Origin: Phallusia fumigata
Taxonomy: Eukaryota > Chordata > Ascidiacea > Phlebobranchia > Ascidiidae
Direction of reading: 5' to 3'
Assembly: GCA_008931825.1 (NCBI GenBank)
Contig: QXVZ01000846.1
Span: 62,001 to 126,000 of the forward strand
Length of the DNA stretch: 64,000 nt
Each line of letters opens with the position of its first letter. Positions within the stretch are counted from its first letter, which is position 1. A model generated the notes under the pieces. It saw nothing but the letters and a program-made list of their open reading frames with translations. It searched no databases and was not told where the DNA came from. Position numbers and translations under genes: made by a program. Positions 37,687 through 55,664 of the stretch are shown here, piece after piece.

Positions 37687-40600
37687 GTGAGTCTGTAAGA
37701 ATTTGTTTTCCGGAGTTTTGCAAGATTCGTTTATTTTGGTGCACCGTCTCGTCTCGACCAGATGAAAAAAATTTCTAAATTGATGGAGAACTTGACCCAA
37801 CCCAATGTTGGAAAACGTCTAAAAACCGTGTTTTTGTCCTTGCGTAACCGTTGTGTACTTTGTTCAGCAAAAACGGACGTTGCCTTTTTGATTGACGGCT
37901 CAACTGCACTTGGTGAATCGAATATGAACCTTGTATTGTCTGGTATTTCTCAGTTGGTGGCGACCCTCGACATAAACACTGGAAACACAAGAGTCGGGGC
38001 CGTAAGTCAATTGATTGATTATTATTTGTTTAATATGTAACTGTAACACAGTGCACTGCTACATGTTCAGTTGCATAAAAACACCAACCTGTATATAAGA
38101 CTATCTATGTTTGATTTGCTCTACATGGCTTAAATATAAAGTATCTGCACATAAACGGTCCTGAATAAAAGAGTAAAACGGAAAAAGAATTCCAGAAATT
38201 AAAAACCAGAAATACAAGTAAAAATATCAATTAAATCCATCTGTCAAACGATAGTTGACTTGCTCTTAAGTTGGGATCCCGATATAACTTTGTCAGCCGG
38301 CACAGTTAGAAAATTACATTTGTGACATTTTCAAATCAGTAGTTGCAAAAATTTCAAAAGAAAACCAATCTGTTACGCCGTCGACTTTTGGAAACTGAAA
38401 GATAAATGTTGTTGCAGTTGCGTTACGACGACGAAGCCATCGCTCAAATTTTCCCCACTACTTCCACAACTATGATGGTGCAGGCACAGATATTGTCCAT
38501 TTCAGTAAGTACCGTTTGTTTAGATTCCATTTTGTTCCGAAGGTTTTGAGAGAACGCTGGGTTTTTATGTTTTTGAGTGCGCAAGGTATACGAAAGTTTT
38601 TAAAATCGTAGCCTGTACGTCTTGACTCAAATCAACAAGTCAACGGATTCTTATTGATGTTTATCAACAACTTTACCTCAACGTAAAGCAGTGATTCCCA
38701 ACCTTTTTGTGGTTGCGTACCACTTGGAGGTAAAACAATTTCGACGCGTACCACCTAGTTTGAGAAAAACGTAATTTCGATCTGNTCATAACGCTTAACC
38801 TTTGTACACCTCCTTTATACAAGCCGTTGAAGGTCGTGAGCTTGTCAGGATAAAATCCTGAAATTATCACACAAGTATTATGCACTTCAGATGATTATGA
38901 TATTATCTTAATCAAACAGAAACCGAGACAAGAAAAGAATGTATTAGAGTTGGTTTAAGAATCTTTAAGAAACTTAAATTACCTCAATGAAATACTGCGT
39001 TACGCTATGTAAAGCAACTACGGCTTACCTACCGCTAAGCTGCAGCTGTTTTGACCAGTTGCATCATCGGTGCATCCCAAGCAGAAATTTATCTCAACTA
39101 GGGAGCGTTATTGTCCGTTGCAAAATGGTTGGTTACAAATGCATAGACATAGGGTTGCCAACTCTGTTGAGCTACAATAAAGGACATAAAAACCTAATCG
39201 ACATTTTATCAAGTCTCTAAGACACACTTTAAATTAATATTTCGATCTTATGATGACATAAAGTATTGGCACTACTATTACAAAATTTCAAACATAGATT
39301 TCTTTCATAACAAATTAAGGCTCGATTTTGTGAAGAGCCTCATCACTACCTTGTTGTATAACAGTGATTCCCAACCTTTTTGTGGTTGCGTACCACTTGG
39401 AGGTAAAACAATTTCGACGCGTACCACCTAGTTTGAGAAAAACGTAATTTCGATCTGATAACTATTTTATTTCCTGAATCGAATAATATCGGATACGAAA
39501 GCAACGAAAAACGTTCAAACTAATGGGCGATCTATATTTGCCTGTTCTCCACAAGACGATCGATGCGGGGCACAACTTTGCTTACTGCGCACCGGAAATC
39601 ATGTCCGGGGGCGGCAAGGCGATTCCTACTCTTCGACTTTATGTTCATTAATGCAAAAATAAACCTGTTTGCACTCCCATGTAGAGGGGAAAGTCAACTC
39701 GCGCGAGATGTTAGAGTAGGATACGNCCTAGTTTGAGAAAAACGTAATTTCGATCTGATAACTATTTTATTTCCTGAATCGAATAATATCGGATACGAAA
39801 ACAACGAAAAACGTAGTTCAAACTAATGGGCGATCTATATTTGCCTGTTCTCCACAAGACGATAGGTGCGGGGCACAATTTTGCTTACTGCGCACCGGAA
39901 ATCATGTCCGGGGGCGGCAAGGCGATTCCTACTCTTCGACTTTATGTTCATTAATGCAAAAATAAACCTGTTTGCACTCCCATGTAGAGGGGAAATCAAA
40001 TCACGCGAGATGTTAGAGTAGGATACGAACAGGTCATTTTAAGCCAGAAATTTTTTGGGGAACATTCCCTGTACATTGCCACTGCAGTAACCCACTTTCT
40101 CAGCAGATAAAAGAAATTGCAGACGCATTATTATTGCCTTTCTTATCTTTACAACTAAATAATTTTGAGACAAAGACATATTGTTCATAAAAGGTTGTTG
40201 GCCATCGTAGTTTTGCACTTTAAATAGACCAGTTGAGTGTTACAAAGTAACCTAGGAGATGAAGTTACAACCATTTTGAGATCACTTACATTTTTTTAAT
40301 TCGAACTATATCCACAAATTACAAAAAGGTGCTCGAGTACCACCTGGAATGCCGCTGCGTACCACTAGTGGTACGCGTACCACCGGTTGGGAAACACTGA
40401 CATAAAGGAACGGAGCCGCAAAACATGGTTTAGTCCAGTCAAAAGATATACTCTGATTTCATTTCAGATCTGTACAATATAAACTTGTTTGTTTACATCA
40501 CAGTTCAGGGGCGGGAGTGCTTTCATTTCCAAGGCCATACAGTTCGCTGCAACTCGACTATTTGATGGAACACAACCAAGGAAACGTGCAGTGATATATG

Positions 40601-40979
40601 CCCATGTTCCTCCGTCCGATCTCATGTAATATTATTAAACATTTTTCCGACTCTTATTCTAGTTTTTTTACAATACTTTAGGTAAACTTATATCATGCTA
40701 CTTATTAACTTAATTCATAAAGTTTTTGTAACTTAAGACATCTACACACACTTTTAGCCAAAAACTGGTCAAGGCCTTAAAAATCTTTTTCTTAGGGCCC
40801 TGACCGCAGCGATATCAGCCGCCAACATCAACAACGTGAAATTGTTTGTGGTTGCGCTTGGTTCAACACCAACAACTGATTTTGCCCTAATTGCTGGCCC
40901 ATCGAATATAGTGTCGTTAAGCAACCTAAACAATCCCGCATCCGTTCAAACCCAGATCTTAAATTTTATAAACTCTTGA
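31196..40979 (+). CDS. TSP1-like repeat and VWA domain protein (secreted mosaic)
   Basis: Sixteen exons join in frame: 31196-31313, 31375-31567, 31887-32067, 32175-32268, 32658-32856, 33979-34159, 34280-34370, 35032-35239, 35846-36026, 36424-36517, 37193-37400, 37506-37686, 37868-38001, 38418-38504, 40504-40625 and 40796-40979 (TGA). That is 818 residues from the first visible exon. The first twelve are four copies of an A-B-C cassette. A resembles TSP1 (WAQWSQWSQCEGNPCF). B is cysteine-rich (DDSNCVGS). C ends a TSP1-like unit (TCTVTCGGGTITSTRQC). The last four exons form a von Willebrand A-like domain beginning TDVAFLIDGSTALGE. Such mosaics are secreted or matrix-associated; partners are unknown. 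No start exon of its own was found. It probably takes its signal peptide from 26412, so the trefoil exons would be its N-terminus. Confidence 0.85.
33014..33699. mobile_element. Foldback element with inverted repeats of about 77 bp, in an intron
   Basis: The left arm (33014-33091) and the reverse complement of the right arm (33624-33699) share an interrupted match of roughly three quarters, starting GAATTTATGAAGGC and including TATGCGTACC and CTCTTCCTCA-type sequence. A second inverted repeat near 33257-33328 (ATATACTGG..CCAAATAGTTCT) sits in the middle. No coding capacity was seen. The class is uncertain: a MITE-like foldback or paired ends of a retroelement. It lies in the intron between cassette 2 exons B and C. 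Confidence 0.55.
38689..40399. mobile_element. hAT-like non-autonomous DNA transposon in a VWA intron
   Basis: The ends are CAGTGATTCCCAACC and, inverted, CAGTGTTTCCCAACC. They are flanked by an 8-bp target duplication with one mismatch (ACGTAAAG / ACATAAAG), as hAT elements make. No transposase ORF is visible. The left-end sequence recurs inside at about 39363, so the element is either nested or duplicated. Confidence 0.72.
39427..40027. repeat. Near-identical 0.3-kb direct repeat inside the hAT-like element
   Basis: 39427-39725 and 39727-40027 are almost the same sequence, joined by a single N at 39726. Another single N lies at 38785 in a further partial copy. This is either a recent tandem duplication or two alleles or reads joined by the assembler. 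Confidence 0.75.
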
Positions 40980-42562
40980 CAGGTAAGTTTGAAGTTTTGA
41001 TTTTGCAAATTGTTGCTTTGTTATAAAACTTTGCTATAATCAGTTTGAAAGCATAGTTTATTGTTGGTAATTTATAGGTCGATATAGTTATCCAAATTAT
41101 ACGTTGTCGCTTGAGTATGTCCTCATTCAGCTTAATTGTTTCAGGGCAGATCTCACAAATGCCGCTTGATTTAAATATTCACTCCTTCATTATTTTAAAA
41201 AAGTCATTGTTGATTTGTTGTTTTTCCTTGATGGGCTAAATTTAGAACACCGGAATAGATAATTTTCAATACCTAGTTTCAGACCACCGTCGAGCTTACT
41301 ACCTAACTGCAGCATGAAATGTCAATTTTTTAGGAAGTTACAAATACAACAAATCAACCAACATTAGAACTACAACTTTTATATTAGGTATATAATGATC
41401 TATTTTTTGTGCAGTTTTAAAACCCGAAAGCATCAGCATATCGAGGTTTGTTTGTTCCAGCTGCACTGGGGTTACATCACCATCTATTTCTCTGAACTTC
41501 TCTTTTTATATTAGGACCTTTATTTTCCTATTTTATGACTCTTTCGGTATTTTTTCGTACAAGTGTTCCCTTATTTTGCGCTTTTGTCGATGCATTTTCT
41601 TGTTTCAAATTTATTTTACGCGCAAATAAAAAAAATATGTGATACCAGTGCGAGTAACCCTAAACTATAAGTGATGGGACTAGTTTAAAAGCAACCAACT
41701 GTTTGGCTGCAATACCAGTTTTCTGTGTGTATTCGAAAAAAGGAATAATGCTTGACGTGTCTTTTTTGCAATGAGTTTATTTGGAATCGCAAAACACATA
41801 ACTACTCCAAGTGACGCAGGCTTTAATGGTTAAAAACGATGGTTGTCTTCAAATTAACATTTACGGTCATGCAATCAGCGTAAAATCAAAAAGAGCTAGC
41901 TCGTATACTGCTGGCGGCAGCATCGCCATTTCGCAAGTTAGGTACGGTAATAAAGTGGGGCGAGCACTTGATTAAATAGACTGAGACGCTCGACCCATTT
42001 ACAGAAATAAAACTGATCCCCCCCCCCCCCCCCNNNNNNNNNNNNNNNNNNNNNNNNNNNNNNNNNNNNNNNNNNNNNNNNNNNNNNNNNNNNNNNNNNN
42101 NNNNNNNNNNNNNNNNNNNNNNNNNNNNNNNNNNNNNNNNNNNNNNNNNNNNNNNNNNNNNNNNNNNNNNNNNNNNNNNNNNNNNNNNNNNNNNNNNNNN
42201 NNNNNNNNNNNNNNNNNNNNNNNNNNNNNNNNNNNNNAAAAAAAAAATCACCCCCCCCCCCCCCCCCGAAAAAAATATATCTTTAAAGTGGTAACCACCT
42301 AAAATGTAGTAAAAATGCCCAAAACATTACCTTTTTATTTCTTTTTGGGCTAATTTTGGTTGTACCCCACCCCTTCATTTTACTATTTTCAAAAGAAATA
42401 AAGTTATCACTTTGCTCAGGTGTCTGGAGATTCGTTCAGTGCGATTTTGTACCACAGATTACAACATTTTATTCAACATCATTTTATTTACACAGATGTG
42501 CCACAGAATTTCACGAATTATTAAACTGAACAAAACATCAACTTCGACATACGATGATTGAT
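40980..42562. other. Intergenic, including an assembly gap
   Basis: This is the convergent space between the VWA gene and the intelectin gene. No exon was seen. Positions 42034-42237 are Ns, bounded by poly-C and poly-A runs. A minus-strand AATAAA at 42468-42473 probably ends the intelectin transcript. Confidence 0.6.
42034..42237. other. Sequence gap (Ns) flanked by poly-C runs
   Basis: A run of Ns between a C tract of about 16 and an A/C tract. It is probably a sequencing stop at a low-complexity tract. Confidence 0.98.
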
Positions 42563-49795
<7,233 letters not shown>

Positions 49796-51213
49796 TTTTA
49801 TTACTTGCTTCGTTAGAACCTGTAAAGTTACAGCTGTGAACACATGCTACTATAGCTATGTCTTGATTTTATACCCGCGCCGTTTTATACAGTTCACAAC
49901 GTTTGTGATACAAATCCCGACCTCAGCGTTTTCTTGACCACCAAAACATGCGACATTTTGTTAGGCAAGGATCCTATAAACTGAACTCGCTAACTGTAAG
50001 AAAGTGTAACAACACAAATCTGTGTTCTTCACAAGAATCGCAAATGTAACAGTTTTTACCATTTCTTACTTACGTGCGTAAAGGCATGTTTAAACTAACA
50101 AAACTGATGGCAAAAATTGTTTTAATAATAAACCATGCTGCAAAAAATGTCCGTTCTTAAAAGTAGTACATCGTTTTCACATCCTGTTTGTCACAACCAT
50201 AGTCCTTTTTTCTGAGGCTTACACAACAGTTGGCTAATATGAAGATTAAAACAATATTAACAAAAGCGGTTTATGCCGATCCGCAGTGGCAGATATTGTT
50301 TAATCTCTAACATTCTGTAACTTGTAATTTTACGCGGCGTCCACTGTAAAAGACCGATTGTTTGTTTGAACTACAACGTAACTGATAAAAAACATATCTT
50401 CAGACTTGCTGTAAAATATTTTTATCTTGCACCGAATAACACCACGCCTTCCGGCATGAAAAACACTTGCAGCAAAGTTTCTATCAAAGTTATCTAAACA
50501 GCCAGACATTGCTTCCATATGCCAAACACCAATCGAGAAGCCTGCCGCGCAGCAAAAATACAAGGGGGTCTTTATGTCACTGCGTCAGTTCGTCGGGCAA
50601 TCAGTTCATTGGTGTAGCTTCTTATCTTTTTGGTCAACATGTCACTGCAAGAAACTAGGCTTGTTTAATGGTTAACTTTGCTTATCTTGTGCTTACTAAG
50701 CAAAGTGGGCTTGTTTTTAGGCTTTGATGAGTCACTAGGGGGATGCGATACTTTCGGGCTGCACAAAAACATATTTGCCCCGGGTCAGCGCGAAAACAAG
50801 AATGGGTTTAATGTGTCGTTGACCAGCGTTAAAAAGTTCCTTAGAAATGTGTCATATGCGCTTTCCAAGTTTCCTTTTGAACTGTTCTTGTTGTATTACG
50901 TACAAATAATACTTTAGTTGGTATTTTTTTAAATATTACTATAATTATTTGTTGACTTTTTTTCAAAAAAAAGTATACTAAAAAGCCCAAGTTTCTATAA
51001 TTATCTATTAATGTCAATTTTTTAAGGTCTGTGCTACACTTAACTAAACAAATCTTTCGAATCAGTTAAAACTTTGCATACAAACCGGCATATTTTCACA
51101 CTTACATATATTATGTCACAATTGACTGAGCGTTTTTCGATGGTAACCTCATTTAAGAACATAAATGTAAACATGTCTTTAGCAATAACCCATACCTATT
51201 AAAGTTCTTCCTA
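49796..51213. other. Intergenic between divergent intelectin and Mesp genes
   Basis: Contains the intelectin promoter on the left and distal Mesp upstream DNA on the right. No exon, RNA gene or repeat was recognised. Confidence 0.45.
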
Positions 51214-51343
51214 AAGGTGTAAATTAGTCACCGTTGTGGATTTTGCGAACCCCGCGCTTGATCTTCACAGTTAATTACCGGAATTACTGTCCTAGGTGGT
51301 ATAATTGCCCAGGTATAGTGCATGGGTGTCACTGTGTAGGTGC
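51214..51343 (+). promoter_or_regulatory. Putative Mesp enhancer: T-box and LIM-homeodomain sites
   Basis: T-box-like half sites are AGGTGT (51215-51220), GGGTGTC (51324-51330) and AGGTGC (51338-51343). A TTAATTA homeodomain core lies at 51271-51277. All are within 200 bases of the TATA box. Published work on Ciona describes activation of Mesp by Tbx6 with Lhx3; the motif mix here agrees with that, but binding is inferred from sequence alone. Confidence 0.55.
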
Positions 51344-51403
51344 AAATCGACTTGACGGCTTATGAGACTCGAGACGGTGCCAAGCTACTTTGCAATCCGG
51401 AAC

Positions 51404-51410
51404 TATATAA
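51404..51410 (+). promoter_or_regulatory. TATA box of the Mesp-like gene
   Basis: TATATAA, about 30 bases before a plausible transcription start near 51434. A GTAAGG donor at 51460 and an acceptor ending 51780 (TTTACAG-like, TTTACAAG) suggest a short leader exon and one intron before the coding exon. Confidence 0.55.
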
Positions 51411-51792
51411 TATGTTACCGGCAATGTCAAAACTTGTATTCGTGCTTGTTGCGGTTCAAGTAAGGTCTACATTTTTATGGTAAGTAGCGATACGCGTTTT
51501 TACAAATATTTGTAAACCTTTACATATCAAATGAGTCTTTTGTGTAAGAAAGCACAAGTCTGGTGTAGCCTATGTATAAATTATCCTCTTTGCTATTGTT
51601 TATTCAGTTTAGCTTTACAAACTTAATTTAGATGTTTGAACCTTTAAACACATCATGTTGTTTTTTTCTTTGGTGCTTGGCCGACAAAAAATGTTAAGCG
51701 GTTTAAAAGTAATTCGAATCAGTTATTTTATTATTTTTTAAATTTACATTTTATATAACTGTTATTTGTTTGTTTACAAGGACACATTAAAT

Positions 51793-52473
51793 ATGGATTT
51801 TGATGCTCTTGTCGACGCTTGGCTAGCGGAATCTCTGGAAAGCAATCCACAAAATCGTCCCCAAAACTTCACAGAACAAAACGAACTCAACACTGTGCCA
51901 ACTTCACTCCGAAACAAGATGTTCCAAAATCATACCCAAAGATCAATTGTTTTACAATCTGGAGCCTTAAGTGAACTGTCTTTGAATTCGTATACTTTTA
52001 ATCCCAATCGCCAGGATAATGCAGAAGGAACACGAATTCGAAACGTCGACCAATGCGGAAAAATCATAATTCCGGATCAGCATCTCCAATATTTTGCCGC
52101 AAAACCGAAACAACACGTAGCAGCACCTTGCGGCCGAAAACTTGAATACGGCCTGTCCACGAATAAGCGCCCAAGATGTGAATATGTTACCAGCTCTTGT
52201 GCTACAAGGTATCGAAGTATTTTGACCAACGAGCAACTTAAAAATCGATCTTCAAAGCGAAGGGCAGCTAGTGAGCGTGAAAAGCTCCGGATGCAAAAAG
52301 TTACTGGAGAGTTACTAAAATTAAGGCAACATTTACCTGTCAGTCTTTTCGAAGACAAAAACCCTTCCAAGATCGTCATACTTCGCCAAGCAATTTATTA
52401 CATCAAGACTCTAACCAAAACTTTGGACGATTGTGATGACGACGTTTACATGCAAAAGTGTTTTTCGCAATAA
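51793..52473 (+). CDS. Mesp: bHLH transcription factor, Mesp family
   Basis: 226 residues in one coding exon. The N-terminal region is polar and Asn/Gln-rich. The bHLH domain spans about residues 155-213, with basic region KRRAASEREKLRMQKVTGEL, helix 1 ending LRQHLP, a loop with EDKNPSK, and helix 2 IVILRQAIYYIKTLTKTL. RRxASEREKLRM is diagnostic of Mesp/mesogenin bHLHs. In ascidians the single Mesp gene specifies heart (B7.5 lineage) precursors (literature knowledge). The protein acts in the nucleus and binds E-boxes as a dimer. ATG 51793 is the first ATG in the exon. An acceptor lies just before it, and an upstream ATG at 51424 could add residues in frame if the leader intron is spliced (see findings). 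AATAAA overlaps the stop. Mesogenin is the alternative. Confidence 0.88.
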   Translation: MDFDALVDAWLAESLESNPQNRPQNFTEQNELNTVPTSLRNKMFQNHTQRSIVLQSGALSELSLNSYTFNPNRQDNAEGTRIRNVDQCGKIIIPDQHLQYFAAKPKQHVAAPCGRKLEYGLSTNKRPRCEYVTSSCATRYRSILTNEQLKNRSSKRRAASEREKLRMQKVTGELLKLRQHLPVSLFEDKNPSKIVILRQAIYYIKTLTKTLDDCDDDVYMQKCFSQ

Positions 52474-53094
52474 AACTATTTTTAATTTAAGTTATTTTTT
52501 GTTTGTTTTAGTGGAGTTCTGTCTAAATTGTTTTGTTGTAAATTAAGCGCGACTTCAGTGCAACTGGTGACAAGACATTGGCTGTTTAAGCTAGTGTAGG
52601 TCGAAACAGTGGGCATTGTCTGCTGCTCACAAATCATTGTAATGGCTCTTTGCTATTCGAAGCGCGACTTTGTATGACAGTAACTCAGAAATTGTTTGTA
52701 CAAGGGATGTTTTTAACTAGAGCGCTTCTCAGCATAAAAACAAGTTTATTATGTCTTGCATCTGAAAAAACACATGAAAAACAGTATGATTTTGATGACA
52801 GTTTAGTTGCACTTTGGGTGAAATCCCCAAGTACGGCGCGAAGATAAAGGTTTCGTTAAATAAAATAATAACAGTTCGTATGTCTCCAAACCCTTTGCGC
52901 TCTGCGACCCTGTGCAGCTTTTTGCGCTTTGATAATTGTTTTGTTAATGTTCATTTCACCAAGTGAAAAGGAAATAATATTGAGTATGTTACTTAACATA
53001 AGCTACTGCTTACTTTTTTTCATTATCTCAGATTAAAATCCATAATATATGATTAATTTCTCCCTTGCCTGATGATTAACTCAAAAATTACGCT
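52474..53094. other. Short spacer between Mesp and LSM11
   Basis: 620 bases. No gene was recognised. It must contain the Mesp 3' UTR and the LSM11 promoter. Confidence 0.5.
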
Positions 53095-55664
53095 ATGTCA
53101 ACTGACCCTACGTCTTCAAACTTTGATCCAATGAAAGCGTTGTACACAGAAACCAAAGAAAAACCTGCTGAAGTAAAGGTTTATGACAACATTGCAACAT
53201 TTGAGGCAAAGTTAAAAAGGCAGGACAATAAAGGCAAAGATGAAACTGTAAGTTTTAATAAAGTTGTTTTAAACTTTTTTGTGGTGATTTGAGATAGATG
53301 GCTTTAGATATGGGCTGGACAGAAATAGTGCAGATGATAGTCCTTAAAGGATGGTAGAGCTCCACTAGATCTCATGGGTGCCCAACAATGCTTTTGTGGT
53401 GCTTTTGAAAATTACAGATCAGCTAGGCACCACAGGCTTGCATGCTACCTTTTATAATGCAAAACTCTTAAATACTGCAGGCATTGGATTTGAATGGGAC
53501 ATACCTCAAAAAACATGTTTCTGTTTTGCACTGATTGAGTCAGGCTGATGGGATTGGACAAATTAATAAATGCTGCACTGGATTGGTAAAACTCTAAAAT
53601 ACTGGGGTTACCGGGCTTAGTGCTACAGATATTGCATTTAACTGGGCAATTTAGTAATACTATGGAACCAAACTTGTTAATGCAGTTACCATTTTGGTAA
53701 TAGGACAAATTTCTAAAGCAATGTACCAAGTAAAACGTTGCAGGTATCAACCTGTAGTAACAAGTTCACCGGTTGAATTCAGGGCCATCAACTAAAACTA
53801 ACTACAAATTAGTGGCTACTAGTTGCTGTTCCTTAAAAAAGTATACATGTCATCCTTGAGTCCTGTTACAGGTTATAATTCTATTGACCAGCACTTTTTG
53901 TACAATACAAGATATTGTCATGGTTTGGCAAAATACAATGTATTTTGGTATTTAGATACAGGTTAAAAAAGAGTCGAAAAAAAGCAAAAGCTTTTCACAA
54001 AACAAGAAACTCATTGAGGAAGCGGAAAAGAGGGATTTGAGTAAATTAAAGGAAATGATGGAAACTCGAAAAAAACTGGATGCAGTAAAACGAGGAGAGG
54101 GTGAAGAAGAAGAAGAAGTAAGGAGACATTATTGTTTTGTTTGCTGAAATAATAATTGTTGTGTAGGTTAGTTCTTATTCATTATACCCCAATGAAGCGT
54201 TCATGCTGAAGACTTTAAAAAGGTTTTATAAATGATAAAAATGTTGGCTTTTTTAACATTTTTGTTTAGGTTTAAGGCTATTATCACTATTTAATTAAAA
54301 AACAAAACTGTTTAAAATAAAAAAAATAAGTTTAAATCAATGTTTTGTAAAATTAAAAGTAAAGTGTAAAATATTGTTATGTTTTGCCTTTTACTCTCTT
54401 TTCATGTGCAACTGTGTGATGGAAAAATTTATGGTGGACCTTGTATTAGCAAACTGTTTAAAATTTGTATTTAAAGGAAAAGAAAGTTGTGGACAGAAAA
54501 TCAAAGTTGTCAAAGAATATTTTCACATCCATGAAAAGTAAGTCTCATCCGTTTCCTATTTCCATGACAAAAAATAAAAAAATGGTGTGTAACGAAACTT
54601 TTATTTACAATGCAGCCCTTAAACTTGGGCCAATGAGCCTACTACATCAAGTGGTTGAAAAACGACAACGGTGCCATGTTTACATTCGAAACTTCATAGG
54701 ATTGCGTGGTGTTCTTGTTGGCTTCATTGTTGCATTTGACAGATTTATGAATCTGGTAAGTTTGCTTACATATAAGGAAAATATAAGGAAATATATTGCT
54801 TTTTTTGAGTAACGTAAGTTTATTTTTAATTGATACGGAGATGGCCCCCAGTTACACAACTTCTTTGTGAACTAAAAACTCAGTTTAATGCAGACTGTGG
54901 GCGTAATGTGTTCAAGCATTATTCTTTTTTCATTAAACAAACCAACAAATACAACAACTTCAGTTTTTATTTGTCCAGGCAATGGTTGACATTGATGATA
55001 CATTTTGCAATCCACCACTGGGCAAAGTCAAAGACCATCAAAAACCTCTTTCTATTTCACAGGTGTGTGTGTTTATAACCGTTTTGTCATTTTTTAATAA
55101 GTGTATGTTTAATATTTACTATTAAATTACATTTTAGTTGAGACAAGCACTTGAAGCACTAAAAGTGGAAGATAAACTAACAGGTACACTTGTTTGAATG
55201 TAAATGCAAAATTGTTGTTATGGCAGTCATCTACTTTTTGTGCAAACTAATAAAACTTTCGGCATTGAAGCCAAACAGCTGAGGTTTCTTACTTTCAGAA
55301 AACATAATAACGAGTGTGTTTCAAATTGAACAAACTTCTGTGTATAAGACTATTTCTTGTCTAGTGTTATGAACTTCAAATTTGCAAAATATTGCAACCA
55401 TAATTAAACCTCTAAAACCCACTGAATTTTTCAGCGGACTCGAGAGGGCGCCACAGAGCAACGACTGGTGTTACTGTTGCCCGAAAATCAACATCTTCAT
55501 CAAACATCTCCCCAAATCCCGAAGCGTTAAAGATAAATCGAATGAAGGGAAAAAGAAAACGATTGGAAATTTTCCATGCAGGATCCCCGCAACTTTATCA
55601 ACGTCATCTAAGGCAAATGTACGTTCGCGGAGACGTTATAGTGTTAATATCGCCGGCTAGCTGA
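53095..55664 (+). CDS. LSM11: LSM11, U7 snRNP-specific Sm-like protein
   Basis: Exons are 53095-53247, 53962-54117, 54477-54537, 54616-54755, 54979-55062, 55138-55183 and 55435-55664, giving 289 residues. The N-terminal motif SSNFDPMKALY matches the conserved LSM11 stretch (human FDPLLALY), the region tied to FLASH and the histone cleavage complex. A charged segment rich in Lys and Glu follows. The Sm1 motif is split by exons: HVYIRNFIGLRGVLVGFIVA, FDRFMNL, then AMVDIDDTF. A basic linker (KGKRKR) leads to Sm2, YVRGDVIVLIS, at the C-terminus. The large Sm1-Sm2 spacer is typical of LSM11. It replaces an SmD protein in the U7 snRNP heptamer that cleaves the 3' ends of replication-dependent histone mRNAs in the nucleus. 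The 78-nt intron 54538-54615 is a multiple of three with no stop. Confidence 0.9.

Noticed and set aside
37186-37800. 204-codon open frame on the minus strand
   Set aside because: It is antisense to TSP1 cassette exons B4 and C4, whose plus-strand frame is clearly the real one.
51766-51792. Upstream non-ATG start for Mesp
   Set aside because: The codon is TTG and lies before a likely 3' splice site; the first ATG is at 51793.
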